The notes under the pieces are model-generated. The model did no database searches. It was not told the origin of the DNA and was given only the letters and a program-made list of their open reading frames with translations. Positions 10,612-21,984 of a stretch of DNA of 64,000 nucleotides are shown piece after piece. A program made the translations under genes and the position numbers. Source of the DNA: Cryptomeria japonica (lineage: Eukaryota; Streptophyta; Pinopsida; Cupressales; Cupressaceae); contig NC_081415.1 of assembly GCF_030272615.1 (NCBI RefSeq), forward strand, positions 504,881,373 to 504,945,372. The letters run 5' to 3'. Within the stretch, counting starts at the first letter, position 1. Each line of letters opens with the position of its first letter.

Positions 10612-11299
10612 ACCTTTATTTTTATCACCAATAATCTAATTTTTCATAATGATTCAATCTTACATACCTCGGGGTCTTTTGATTATTCTGATTTTCAGGT
10701 TCATGTGCCTCTCCATCAACAACACCAATATCTGGATTAACAATCTCTACTCAATCATTCTGCTTCAATTCTTCAGTTTGAATAGGTGTTAGAACAATAT
10801 ACTGACCATCATCATATCTGCATGCTCTAATTTATTTTCCATAGTTCTCATCAACCTTCACATTTGCACTTTCCACTATCTTTCTCAGTCTATTATTGTA
10901 GCACTGGTAGGCTTTTCTCTTTGTGGAATATCCTAAGGAAATTCCTTCATCACTTTTTGCATCAAAATTTCCTATATCCTCATTTCTCTTGATATAACAC
11001 TTGCTACCAAAAATTCTGAAGTATCTCATAGTAGGAACATGACCAAACTATAGCTCATAAGGAGTCTTACCAATATCACCTTTTATAATGTGTAGATAGC
11101 AGTGCTAACAACTTCTCTCCAATAGATCTTCATAACATTCCCTTTAATTAGCAGAGTCCTTACAACATCCAAGACAGTCACATTCTTCCTTTCAACAACT
11201 CAATTTTACTACGGGGTTCTAGGAGAAGATAATTTTCTTCTAATCCCATGCTTCTAATATAATGAATCAAACTCACTGGAACAAAATTATCCTCCTCTG
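10612..11299 (-). pseudogene. E2 integrase C-part and linker (broken)
   Basis: Minus-strand remnants of the integrase end and the linker to RT. 10832-11029 carries MRYFRIFGSKCYIKRNEDIG and EGISLGYSTKRKAYQCYN, the typical post-integrase block. 11040-11299 is decayed integrase core with several stops; I could not read an intact catalytic Glu motif. Between 10800 and 10640 the hydrophilic linker carries a stop. Confidence 0.75.
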
Positions 11300-11837
11300 T
11301 CAGATCAAACATTTGACTTTCAATCCTGTCTCAGACTCAACCTTTGCTTTCAATATCTTGAATTTATCTAATGCTTTTGATTTCTCCTTCAAAAAGACAA
11401 CCCACATCATTCTAGAATAATCATCTATCAGCAACATAAAATATCTATCACCCTGCACACTTCTAATGTTTGTAGGTCCACATAGGTGAGTATGCACATG
11501 ATCTAGTAATCCATTAGACGTATATTGATTTACATTCCTTACATACTGGATTAGCAGGCTTAACAATTTTAGGAAAATCTCTAACAACTTGTGTAGAACT
11601 GATCTTAATCATTGAATCAAAATTAACATGACGCATTATCCTATACCACAACCAACTTTCATCAATATGAGCAATCAAACATTTTTTCTCAGTAGCATTC
11701 AAATGAAAGATATTACCTTCAGTCTTAGTTCGTGATGCAATCTCTATATTGAAGGCATTTAGGCTCTTGCATTTTCCATTCTTGAATTGCAAATCATAAC
11801 CTTTGTCTACCATCAAAGGAAATAGAACCTTTACCAT
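11300..11837 (-). CDS. E2 pre-integrase and integrase N-part (broken)
   Basis: 11514-11837 holds the pre-integrase region with zinc-binding-type residues (GNIFHLNATEKKCLIAHID, LWYRIMRHVNFDSM, CKECKS). 11300-11587, in another frame, begins the core: HTHLCGPTNIRSVQGDRYFM then LLIDDYSRMMWVVFLKEKS. In Copia integrases the first catalytic Asp is in the H-[ST]-D-[LIV]-x-G-P motif; here that position is His (HTHLCGP), so strand transfer should be lost. The two segments overlap out of frame, marking a frameshift at about 11550. Confidence 0.85.
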
Positions 11838-12345
11838 GGATTACACAGGCTTTTTCATCTCCAAATCTTACTATTCCACCATCATATCTTTCCATATTCA
11901 CAAATTCGCTTTTATCATCGATCATAAGATGTGAACACCCATTGTCAATTAACCATCCATCTTTCTCTTCAACTTTAGCAGCTAAATATTTCTCTTTAAT
12001 AGTGCAGCTTATGGAATCAACAAGTATCGGTCCATCTTCTTTGATAGCAATAAACACAACTTCATCTCCTTCTAATTCTTTATTTGTAACACCTTCATCA
12101 CTTGCATAATAATAGTTCTTCTGATGTTTATACTTATGGTTAGGCTTGTAAAGCTTATCATATTTCTCATGCTTCTCATATCTATCATTCCTATCATGCT
12201 TATCAAATTTATCATGCCTATCATATTTAGACATTCTTTCCAGGCATCTAGAAGAAAAATTTCCTATCTTATTGCAAGAGAAACATTTCAAAGGCAATTT
12301 TCCATCATACTTACCAACTCCCTTAGGCAATCTCTGGGCAATCAA
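11794..12345 (-). CDS. E2 gag zinc knuckle and protease
   Basis: Near residue 18 is CFSCNKIGNFSSRC, a CX2CX4HX4C knuckle with His replaced by Asn. A run of short charged repeats follows (DRHDKFDKHDRNDRYEKHEK). Near residue 131 is the protease start GWLIDNGCSHLM, with Asp-Asn-Gly in place of Asp-Ser-Gly; the Asp is kept. The charged repeat is unusual and probably arose by slippage of a GAT/CATGA unit, visible on the plus strand as ATCATG/ATCATTC repeats at about 12170-12235. Confidence 0.85.
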   Translation of the reverse strand: MIAQRLPKGVGKYDGKLPLKCFSCNKIGNFSSRCLERMSKYDRHDKFDKHDRNDRYEKHEKYDKLYKPNHKYKHQKNYYYASDEGVTNKELEGDEVVFIAIKEDGPILVDSISCTIKEKYLAAKVEEKDGWLIDNGCSHLMIDDKSEFVNMERYDGGIVRFGDEKACVIHGKGSISFDGRQRL

Positions 12346-12408
12346 TGCTTCAAGATCCTCTCATTACCTTTCTTGCTCTTCCATTTCTCTTCTCTCTCTT
12401 TCATATCT

Positions 12409-13104
12409 TCATATTCTACATTCTTCAAGGTCATACTTCTGCTTTATAGATACAGATGCTCTAAATGTTGTCTCAGACTTTCCATGTGATTCACGAAACA
12501 CGCTTAATTCAAATGTAGCAATCTTTCCAACCGACATATCTCTTGTCATAGTAGTCACACTCCAAATCTCATCAATAGTAGCTACCTTATGCTTGTAAGG
12601 AGGAGGCAATGATCTCAGCACCTTAGCAACAATTTCATCTTCTTCAAGGGTTCCACCAGCACATCTGATAACTATGACAAGTTCATTCACCTTAGCCATA
12701 AAGGAATTTGTGTTCTCATCTTATCCCATCCTCAACATCTCATACTTCCTTTTCAAACTCTACAACCTAGAAACTTTGACTTGTTTATCTCCTTCATACA
12801 AGGTTTCAAGCTTCTCCTAGATCTCATGTGCAGTCTGAAGTCCCATTATATAAGTCATCTTTGAATTAGTCAGGGCACTCAACAATGCTTCCTTCGCTCT
12901 AATGTTATTTTCACCTTCCTTGATCTCATCAGTAGTAACTGGTCCATTCGGAGGAATGGAATAGGCATTCTTAGTAATCTTCCAGTAATCCTCTCCAAGA
13001 CATCTCAAGTGCACCTCCATCTGTTTCTTCCATATAGCATAGTTACTTCCATCAAACCTCGGACTCTCCTTCTTAAAGATAACACTTCCACTTCCAGTTG
13101 CCAT
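12409..13104 (-). CDS. E2 Copia gag (broken)
   Basis: 12817-13104 starts MATGSGSVIFKKESPRFDG, a normal Copia gag start with FDGSNYAIWKKQMEVHLRCLG, placed about 50 bp inside the primer site. A TAG after QTAHEI stops it. 12409-12699 continues with MAKVNELVIVIRCAGGTLEE and KVLRSLPPPYKHKVATIDEI. The second block is closely similar to E1 gag, so E2 and E1 are related families. At least two more stops lie between the segments. Confidence 0.88.
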
Positions 13105-13146
13105 CTTGGATCTCCTTGAGTGGTCAAACTTCTTCCAGAGGATCTA

Positions 13147-13158
13147 GCCCTAATACCA
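13147..13158 (-). other. E2 primer binding site
   Basis: Minus-strand TGGTATTAGGGC, two bases inside the 5' LTR. It differs from the initiator-tRNA-Met site TGGTATCAGAGC at two positions. Confidence 0.85.
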
Positions 13159-13160
13159 AT

Positions 13161-14491
13161 TGTTGGAAACAACAATGAAGGAAAAATGAGAGGGGGGTGA
13201 ATCAATTTTTACCGGATTAACAAACTTAACCACAATCACAAATCTGATAAACTGCAGCAACAACAAAGATAAGAAAATTGATAGCACAACACACAACACT
13301 GAGATTTTGACATGGAAAACCCGGTTAAGGGAAAAAAAACGGTGGGAACCTACCCACAATAAGATGATACTCTATAATATTATGTGAAAATAGTTACAAT
13401 GGGGAATGCACCACCATTCAGGCACACTGCCTAGAGATTACAACTCAAGATACAATAACCCGGAAGGCTACAACCCTCAAGGAACTCTCACTGGCTTACA
13501 ACAAGATTTAGACTTCAATTCGTAAGGAGTGAATTGAAAGAATAGCATCTACAAATGCCTGATGACAGTTTCGGTTAAGCATATTTGTCTGCTTTGCAAC
13601 ACTAATCTCTGCTCAATACACCACACCGAAAGATGAATTCCTTGTTCACACATACATCACTCTCTGATAATGTAGACACAACCTTAATACCTAAATTACA
13701 TGACTATATCACCTATTTATACAATTCATCAACCTTGACAACAAGATTGTCTAAAACCTCAACTCACAGTTAAAAAATTACATCACATGATACAAAGATC
13801 AACCACTGGACCAATATAATGCATGATATAACATGGACCTAATTCAAATCTCCAAATATGCAACACCACCAGAAATCATGCCAAGATCAACAGCAACACG
13901 CTACACCACCAAGAATACCACATAACATGAAGAACATCACCGGTTCAGCAAAATCACCAAGAAACCGCACAATGATTAATGCAGATCATCAAAACAAATA
14001 GAACATAATTAGGGAACACCAAATATCACATTATAATCATCAATAATAGCTACACCAATACCACTTACCAAATCATCATTGATCAGCATCTAAACCTCAA
14101 GAGCACTCAAACAATAACAACTATAATGAAGAAATATAACTTGCGGAGCACCAAAACATGAACCATCTAAAATGAAGATATACAAGACCATCCCAAACAA
14201 TCTACCAAAAAATTACCTTAAGATCTAATCACACCGGAATATACCAGAGGAAATACTGAACTCTGCAAATCACTTATCAAAAAAACAAACTGCAAACTGG
14301 ATCATATGATATGATCAATTAAGCTTTTCGAATCACCAAAACCAATACAAAAAGAAATAATGATACTATAAATACTCCATACATCAAACCATGATCCCAA
14401 TAAACCAATCTACAATTATTAGAGAAATAAATCATAGGAATATGTTGACATCAATGACAACAACATATCCTAGCAGCAACAATGCCCAACA
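13161..14491 (-). repeat. 5' LTR of E2
   Basis: 1331 bp, partner of 7434-8745, begins TGTTGGAAACAAC and ends AATGCCCAACA on the plus strand. Transcription for this element would start here and run leftward. Confidence 0.92.
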
Positions 14492-14977
14492 TACCTCTCA
14501 TAGTGATTACTACATCATCAACTCGAAGCATAAAGCTAGAAATGTTTTCATCCTCAGACATCTTCAAATTCTCAAAATTGCACTTGAAATTTGTAACTTA
14601 ATTTTCCTTACCTTATCATCTCCTTCACGATTGTTGTTTAGTTTCTCTGACATTTCTTTAGTAGTACCACAGTGCATCACCTTCACAAGTCCTAAATCTG
14701 TTGATCCACTCATGATTGCATTCCTCACTTTTCCATTGTCATCATATAACTTAATATAAGTTGCATTATTTGGAGGAGTAGGAGAAATGTATAGCCATCT
14801 TTGACCAATTTCCACACTCCAAAATATAAGGAGGTCAAGTAACCTTCCATTTTGCATTTCCAAAAGGTGAATTTTGTGCCATCAAACTTAGGTGTCTTGT
14901 GAGCTCCATCTTATACCATCCTATATTTTTCCTCAAGTGGTCAAGCTTCCTTAGAGGAACTTGATTTTGATACCAAT
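14492..14977 (-). pseudogene. E1: Copia gag N-terminal part and primer site
   Basis: Minus-strand 5' half of E1 gag. Readable text includes IGQRWLYISPTPPNNATYIK, AIMSGSTDLGLVKVMHCGTT and GDDKVRKIKLQ, the UBN2 gag core, and then, in another frame, the MSEDEN...RVDD block up to the E2 junction. The gag continues at 7433-7416 and then 3213-2794. The primer site is at 14964-14975 on the minus strand (TGGTATCAAAAT), two bases from the LTR at 14978. Confidence 0.85.
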
Positions 14978-17900
14978 TGTTGAACACACCCTCAAGACCG
15001 AGAGGGGGGTTGAATTAGTCTTGAACAAATCTTAACACTTTATAGTTCAATTCAAACTTAAATTTAAACCTTAATCTAATTAGTATCAAAGAAAGATAAG
15101 AAATGGAAACACATGCTCTAGAGCACTAGATTTATGTGGAAAACCCAAGAAGTAAAAAACCATGATGAGATTTAACTCACACTATTTAAATAATATTAGA
15201 ATTTGTTTTAGGGCTCACTGCCCTAATGAAATGAATTGATAACCGACATACAACTAAGAGGGGAGGGGTGAATCAGTTGTCACCAAATTTTACAGCAACT
15301 TACTTTAATCTCGTATCTGGCAATTAACAATAAAAGAATAAATCAAAAACACAACATGAACACACATTACACCAAGATTTTTGACATGGAAAACCCGGTC
15401 AAGGGAAAAAATATGGTGGGAACCTACTAAAAATATGATGATACCCTGTTAGAAGTATATGAATTATTATAATGGGGAATGCACATGCATTCAGGAACAC
15501 TACCTAGAGCTCACTACTCAAAACAATAAAGGGCAACAACCCTGGGTAGGTTCACTGCCTTAGAAACACATTCTGATTACATCTGGAAGATCATGAACTA
15601 AGAAAATAGCATCTTCTAATGCCTGGTTACAATTTTGGTTAAGCATATAACATCTCTCACACATCTCCATACTTTTTCTCTACTTTTCAATGATTGATGC
15701 ATTGTTCATACACCACACACCTCTTACAATGATTATTACATTTATTTATACATTACATCAACCTTGGATCAATATCACCAAGGTCAGCTCAACACATATC
15801 TCCTAATTACTAAAATATGACCATACACATTACATTATCACATGCGGACCAAAAAAATTTCGGATAAGACATAGCATGAACCTAAATCACCATCTCGAAT
15901 ATGAAACAACTCCAAGAATTATGCATCAAATATCTGCAACATGCTACAAGCTTCATGTTGACTAAGGACATGAAGAACACCACCGGATCAAGGAAAATCA
16001 TCAACAACACGTTCACCGATCAATGCAAACCATCAACACAAATAACACACGATCTAGAAACATCTACAAGCATCATTAATTACCATAACAATATCTGCAC
16101 CAACTCAAATTATTAGAATCATCGTTATCATCATATCAAACTTCAAGAACAATAACTGAACTGACTATCAACCTAGAAAAATCACTTGGGGAGCTCCAAA
16201 CTATGAACTAATTGAATTGAGGACACACATCAATGTCCCAAACATAATTCCAAATCCACAAATGAAGATATTACAATGCGGAGCAATGCAGATCAAAATA
16301 TTGAACAACAGAAAAACTAGCCACAACATAGATACTCATAACTCACTCAAATCTTTATGTAGACCTATGACACTTGCACTGAATCAACTAGAGATATCAC
16401 TCTACAAACCCTTTAATCTACAAACACTGATCATCAATATACAACATAAACCAACTTACTAAACTTCATTGCATCACTGCACAAGATAGAGAAAATATAT
16501 TGGCATAAATGACAATACATCTCTCAAACACTCAAATATATCTCATAGGCACATATTTGTAACACTCATCCAACAATATCCAATATGCCCAAGAAAGCTC
16601 ACTCCACCTCAAAGGACTTGCAAGTTGAGGATCACTTCCTTAGGGAAAGATACAGAGGACTTTGTAGGGAGACTCACTATCTACAAGCAAGATAAATGAA
16701 TATCTGAGTTACAATTAATAAGCCTTCAATAAAATTGCATCCAACAATCTCCTTTAAATATAGCTACTCTCGACTCATTACCTTAAGCAACCATTAAGCA
16801 ATTCATCTCTAATACATACACCACACACACTTGTAGCTTCACATTTTCATATTTTATATTCTACTTTTATCCACACAATTTTCAATTGATTTGATCTTCT
16901 TTATATACCATCAACATCATCTTAAGACATCAATTAAGTTGGCCAGAACAAGGGACGGGAAGTGATCCCACAAGGTTATCCACAAAGCATAATTTTGGTG
17001 AAAGTGGTCTTATCTTGGAGATAGAGATGATGTATAAAAATCTTAATTCATTATCCATTATAGTCCCAAACAAAACACACATTAGCACACATCCTCCAAG
17101 GTCAGCAACATGGTAACATGTAGGAAAAATGTGTAGCACATAACCAGTCGGCCCGAAAACACTTCCTTCAAATAAATTCTTACAATGTGGATCCCTACAA
17201 GTCATAGTAGAACCCAAATAAAACTCAATTCATCTTCCAATACTAGTAGAAACCCAGAAAGATGCACCGCAAGCAAGAGAACAAACCCTGTTGGCCAAAT
17301 AACTACAAATTACCCTGAAAACCAACACCAAACAAAATGTGACAACAAAAAAACCATCAAACATCATGTTGACCACATAGAGACATTCCACGAACCCTCA
17401 ACAATATCCTCATATACTTCTTCTATAATATCAAGCCAAAGCAAGTTGGAAAAAAGTAAATCGGCATAGAATTATTCTTTACCGGAGTTCTAGGAAACAT
17501 TTCATCACCTGAAATATGAATTAAGACACTGCATAAACATTATAAGCATGTCCTCTAGGTTGTAGCAATATGAATATCAATATGACGCAATTTAGAATGT
17601 TCTCTAAACCATTTCTAACTAGTCAACACAATGCCAACATACTACCATCACTAAAAACATTAGTTGCAACACTAGGGACCTAAATATATGGGAGTGCAAT
17701 GTCCATTGAGCATATACATTATCCTTGACCACAAGACCATATCTACGAATGTAGAGGATTGAAATAATTCTTCCAATTTATCTCCAACGCACTTCTTCTA
17801 CAATTTCACTCTTAATCAACTTCTAGACACAAAAAACAACATTTTCTTCACTCAGAAGAAAAAAAGAGATATTACAACAGCTTGTAGTATCAAGACCATA

Positions 17901-18760
17901 TGAAAACATCACTTCATCATCATGATTCTAATGTTTGTCTTAATACTTCTAATCCTCACCACAATGCTTCTAATCCTCATACCAATACTTATAATCCTCA
18001 ACTCAATGCTTCTAATCCTCATATAAATATAATGTCGTCATTATACCATCTCTTCTATCAATCATGAGCATCATCACCATCACTATTCTTCAAGACATCA
18101 ACAATATACTAAATGTGAGCATTAACACTATCACTGACACAAGAGAAAGCCTCATATGAACATCGGCATCACCATACATGGCGAGACATCAATGCCACAC
18201 TAATGGTGGACATCTAACCAAGAACATCATCAACAATATTTCTACACAACTGCATATCATCAATTATGACACTATAGCATGGTAGATATAGATATCAACA
18301 CCAAGAGGGTAGACATCAACCATGAATCACTTGCACAACACAGATCTGCATTCTACATTAACACATCACACATGTAATAGGACAATCAACCATCCATAGA
18401 TACACTTGAATACACAATACCATATCAACATCTAATATTTACACTATCTAGTATTTAGTATCATATACTTGAGACATCAATCTACACCATCCATTAGTCG
18501 TAACATATCAACGTGTAATTCCATCATTGACAACATATACCAAAAACTCATTATAATATCATCAATAACACCTAGTCATCTCCATCATAGCTTTGCACAC
18601 AACTCCACAATATAACAAAAATCACCACGTCATTGATTGACATCACATAAATTGAGGGTTGACACCAATAAACATAATCATAATTGCACTAACAACAATA
18701 TCCAATATCCTCCACAATATTAAGGGCTGACAACCAATGACAACACTTAGTCATCAATGA
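14978..18760 (-). repeat. E1 5' LTR, probably with nested LTR; right end uncertain
   Basis: It starts TGTTGAACACACCCTC next to E1's primer site and carries the AGAGGGGGGTTGAATTAG motif of this LTR group. From 15237 to about 16594 a different LTR interrupts it. Sequence from 16595 onward (for example AAGGACTTGCAAGTTGAGG, then long AT-rich text full of CATCA, ATATC and AACACC words) shows no coding potential and is most easily the rest of the LTR. I could not find its end; 18700-18760, where E5 coding text begins, is an upper limit. No partner LTR is in the window. Confidence 0.5.
15237..16594 (-). repeat. E2-family LTR nested in E1 LTR
   Basis: It starts TGATAACCGACATACAAC and shares the AACCCGGTCAAGGGAAAA, GGTGGGAACCTAC and AATGGGGAATGCAC blocks with the E2 LTRs in the same order and orientation. 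Its end is taken at the ATGCCCAAGA that matches the E2 LTR end ATGCCCAACA. No internal region is attached, so it is probably a solo LTR. I found no convincing target-site duplication. Confidence 0.65.
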
Positions 18761-19772
18761 CAACAACTTCCAACACCACCACTTGAGTAGCAATTAGCTC
18801 CCTACTCTCTAAGACTTTGATGATAACTTAATAGAAAATGAATTTCACAGTCTTCCACCATGAGTAATTTGATAAATAGAAATTAGATTATTTGCCAAGT
18901 GAAGTACACATACACACAAAGAAACATTGAAGGTGTCATCCCCAATATCAATAGATCCCCTCCCAAATACATTCACATCCCATAAAAATAGGTGAAATAT
19001 TACAAGGCTCAAATTAAGAGAACATAGACTACAAAGATGCCATAAGATGAGAATATCCCAAATCTAGAAGCCATCTCCTTGATACATGAACTATAGAAGC
19101 ATAAAGATCTTGTTCTTTGTTCTTAATTTTCCAAAAAATGTGACTCTTTTCCTTATCAATTTTTGTTTGTTTTGAATGAGAAGAAGAACCTAAATTCAAC
19201 ATTCTATAAGGTGAAATAATTCTATTTTTCTCAAAAATATGTTGCAATTCATCAATATACTTATTATAACAATAGTGTTCTTCATGTCTCGTCTTCTTCA
19301 ATATGCACAAGTAGCCTTCTCCTTCTTAAATGATTCCCAATTAGGAGAATAATTTTTATGTTTTTCAATGCGATTAGGAGTGGATTGTGCGTTCTTCCTA
19401 GGCTTGTTCTTTATTTTATCTTTTCCACTTGAAGACTTATTATCCTTTTCAATCGAGGTGTGGAATTTTGAAGACTTCAAAATAACCATTTGAATAAGCT
19501 TATATTGCTCCCTAGTAAGTTGCAGAGGAAAATTCTCTGAAGAAGGCATATCAAACTTATTCCCAAAGGCATTCTTTTTAGCATAGAAAGTAGACATAAA
19601 CATTGAATATTTAGGTTACAGCTTTGAGAGAACACTTAACATCAATTGTGTATTTACTTTTTTAATTTTATGCTCCTTCAATTATGTTATAGTGACTTGA
19701 ATTTGATTAACAATTCTTGTGTGTTGTCAAAATTGCATGGATTGGGACTTGTGAATTCATTCCCCAACATAT
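18700..19772 (-). pseudogene. E5: Copia gag C-part, knuckle, protease, pre-integrase
   Basis: Minus strand. 19298-19772 carries NPCNFDNTQELLIKFKSL and FYAKKNAFGNKFDMPSS, matching E3 and plus-strand gag. At 19290-19310 is a knuckle split by a frameshift (CAYC then KKTRHEEHYC), of CX2CX4HX4C form. At about 19040 the protease start is WLLDLGYSHLMAS (Asp-Leu-Gly). At about 18880-18920 is NNLISIYQITHGG, the pre-integrase block also found in E3. Reading ends near 18700 against LTR-like DNA. The N-terminal half is at 29176-29475, beyond the nested insertions. Confidence 0.82.
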
Positions 19773-19938
19773 TGTTGGAAGTATGCATTGATGTCAAACT
19801 TTTTGTTCCGAAATATGTGTGGTGTAGAGTTATCTTGTTGTGTTGTTGGCTTAGTTGTTGTGTTTGTTGTTTTGGAAGTGCTTGGATCCAGAATCTATTG
19901 CTGGTGTTAAGAGTTATTGATATCTTCATTGGATATAG
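19773..19938 (+). mobile_element. Solo LTR in E5 gag, left part
   Basis: It starts TGTTGGAAGTATGC. The preceding five bases, CATAT (19768-19772), recur exactly at 29176-29180 after the right part, a perfect target-site duplication. The LTR is cut at 19938 by the chromovirus and resumes at 28199. Summed length is about 1.14 kb. No internal region of its own is present. Confidence 0.9.
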
Positions 19939-21494
19939 TGATGCAGAGCTAGGCAACAAACTAGTTGATAACCTTCTCTCACCCACAACTAATATGTCCA
20001 AATCAAGTTGTTTTATTTGTTCAAGGTTTCAAACAACACACCTACCAAGTACTCAACTCACACAATAATTTGTGTGACCGGATCCATACCGGATTAGTAT
20101 CTTCTAATACCGGTGGGATGAAAACACTCTACCCTTGTGTGAATGGCAGGCAATTTTCCAATGTTTGTGGGATGGAAACCTATTGGATTTTGTCTATTTG
20201 TGTTCCAACCAACACAAAACATCCATAAGACTTGACTATCAAATGTGTTAGGGGGTACTTGTCTCTCAATTGTCTTATTTGTCTAGTAGCCCTATCGGTT
20301 GAGTTCTCCACACACAACTTAATAAAATATCAAAGAACAAGACAAACTAAGGGCAGATTCAAATACCATTCATCAAGTTACACAATTCCCCAAAGGCTTA
20401 GACCCTAACCACAAGTTTGAAAGATCTATATCCTTACTGTCCTTCTGGACCTAATTAAGCCAATTAGGCCTAATTTACAAAGCAAGTACCCCTTGTATTA
20501 GTCCCTTGACTAAACAAACACTTCTACAATGTGGGGTAAGGTTTCAAACTACCAAATCCAATGGTTCAAGACTTGATCCCATCTTCTCATCTTCTTTGTC
20601 TACTGCAAGTGATTTTCACTTCTACAGTTCAGACGATCACATAGAGATGCACGCCTAGGGTCAACTCAATCTCTTCGGGCTTGGAGCCTCCCTGCAAACC
20701 AACAGCAAAATATTATGGTACAATGGACCCTCTAAAATTTCCCCACAAGTTGTTTGGTCCTGTTGTGAAAATATCAAATTAAGGGCATCTTTATAGTGAA
20801 ACCCTAGGTGTCGATAGGGTTTGTAGAGATCCAATCCAGTTAGATTTTGATGGATCTCTACAACCTGATTGTTACAAGACCTCAAACTTGATTCAAATGA
20901 AAGGTAACATACTTCCTTAACTCATCCAATTAGTTTCATGCATCCACCAATCTGTACCGGTCATAAATGAACATCAAACATGCAGAATTTTAGGAAAATC
21001 CAAATATATTGTATTGCTCCAAACTCCAAAACATTACCAATTTCAACAACTTCAACAACAACACCAACAACGACCTTGGAATCGATCCAAGTGGGCATAA
21101 TAAAGCCTCCCTAACGGTTTCCAACCACTTTTCAAACTTTGGAACCGTTGGAGGATTAGGTACCCCTTTTTACAATATTTTGCAATGACAACAAAAGTTG
21201 TCAACTTGCAATTTTCAAATTTGGAAACTCCCAAGTGTATTTGGCCTATTCCAAGGATTGGTCTGATGTTTCTAAGACCAATATTCATTTGCCCGACTCA
21301 TGCCTAAACTCCTACTGACCCACATGGTCATTTTTCCATGGTTGATTATAAAATGTAACCATGGCAATGCCTTACATCAATTGGGTCTTATTGACTCACA
21401 AACCTATCAACCTACTACATATGATCATTTTCACCTCATGGGTGATGTTAGACTCTTGTAGGCTTCATTTGTGTCTTTGGGTGCTCTTGCACCA
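19939..21494 (-). repeat. 3' LTR of chromovirus
   Basis: About 1556 bp, partner of 26636-28198. The purine tract lies just inside at 21495-21506 (minus strand ACCCGGGGATTA). The exact end has a one-base ambiguity because the copies differ at TGCACCA/TGCACA. Confidence 0.9.
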
Positions 21495-21538
21495 TAATCC
21501 CCGGGTGGTTGAATCTCAAGTCCACTTGAGATGAGTTC

Positions 21539-21973
21539 CTACAATGTAGTCCCATGTTTCTTCATCTGGTCTTCATCCATCCATACTGCATCTTCCTTAG
21601 GGAGTCCTTGCCCCTTGACAAGGTATTGTTTATAGACCTTATTCCTTGTTTTCTTCATAATCTTGGTATCTAATATCTTTTCAAGTTTGGGCGGCCCTTG
21701 ACTTGGAAATTCCTTCAGCATGTCTACAACGTCTTCCACTGAGAATGTACCATCTTCCTGCCCTGTACCTTTGAATGGTGTCAGATCTACAACATTAAAG
21801 ATTGGGGATATACCTATATCTGAAGGTAATTGGATTTCATATTCATTGTTCCCAAACTTCTTGAGCATTTGACAAGGTCCAACCTTTCTCATCATGAACT
21901 TTGTGTGTTTCCCTTTTGGCAATCTATCATTTGTTAAATTTGCCCATACCATGTCTCCAACTTGGAATTGCAC
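21539..21973 (-). CDS. Chromovirus integrase C-terminus and chromodomain
   Basis: 144 codons. Residues 1-75 are the integrase C-terminal GPY/F-like region (VGDMVWANL, KVGPCQMLKKFGNNEYEIQL). Residues about 98-141 are a chromodomain (EKILDTKIMKKTRNKVYKQY, then LVKGQGLPKEDAVW), which in chromoviruses guides insertion toward modified chromatin. The conserved Trp of the YLVKWKGL core reads Gly here (YLVKGQGL), and the usual first aromatic cage residue is not evident, so histone binding was probably weakened. The frame is separate from the integrase core (21985-22617) by a break near 21980. Confidence 0.88.
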   Translation of the reverse strand: MQFQVGDMVWANLTNDRLPKGKHTKFMMRKVGPCQMLKKFGNNEYEIQLPSDIGISPIFNVVDLTPFKGTGQEDGTFSVEDVVDMLKEFPSQGPPKLEKILDTKIMKKTRNKVYKQYLVKGQGLPKEDAVWMDEDQMKKHGTTL

Positions 21974-21984
21974 ATCTCTCTTTC

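Larger units (their letters stand above)
7434..14491 (-). mobile_element. E2: full-length Copia element, 7.1 kb, minus strand
   Basis: LTRs 7434-8745 and 13161-14491 (TG...CA). Primer site 13147-13158, purine tract 8746-8761, and between them gag, knuckle, protease, integrase, reverse transcriptase and RNase H in Copia order on the minus strand. The flanking 5-mers are GACCT (7429-7433) and TACCT (14492-14496), one mismatch. The element interrupts E1 gag. Its frame is broken by several stops and frameshifts and two catalytic sites are altered. LTR divergence over about 280 bp read by eye is near 9%. Confidence 0.93.

Noticed and set aside
19646-20068. 140-codon plus frame crossing the start of the solo LTR and chromovirus LTR
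   Set aside because: Crosses two insertion boundaries, so it cannot be an evolved gene.
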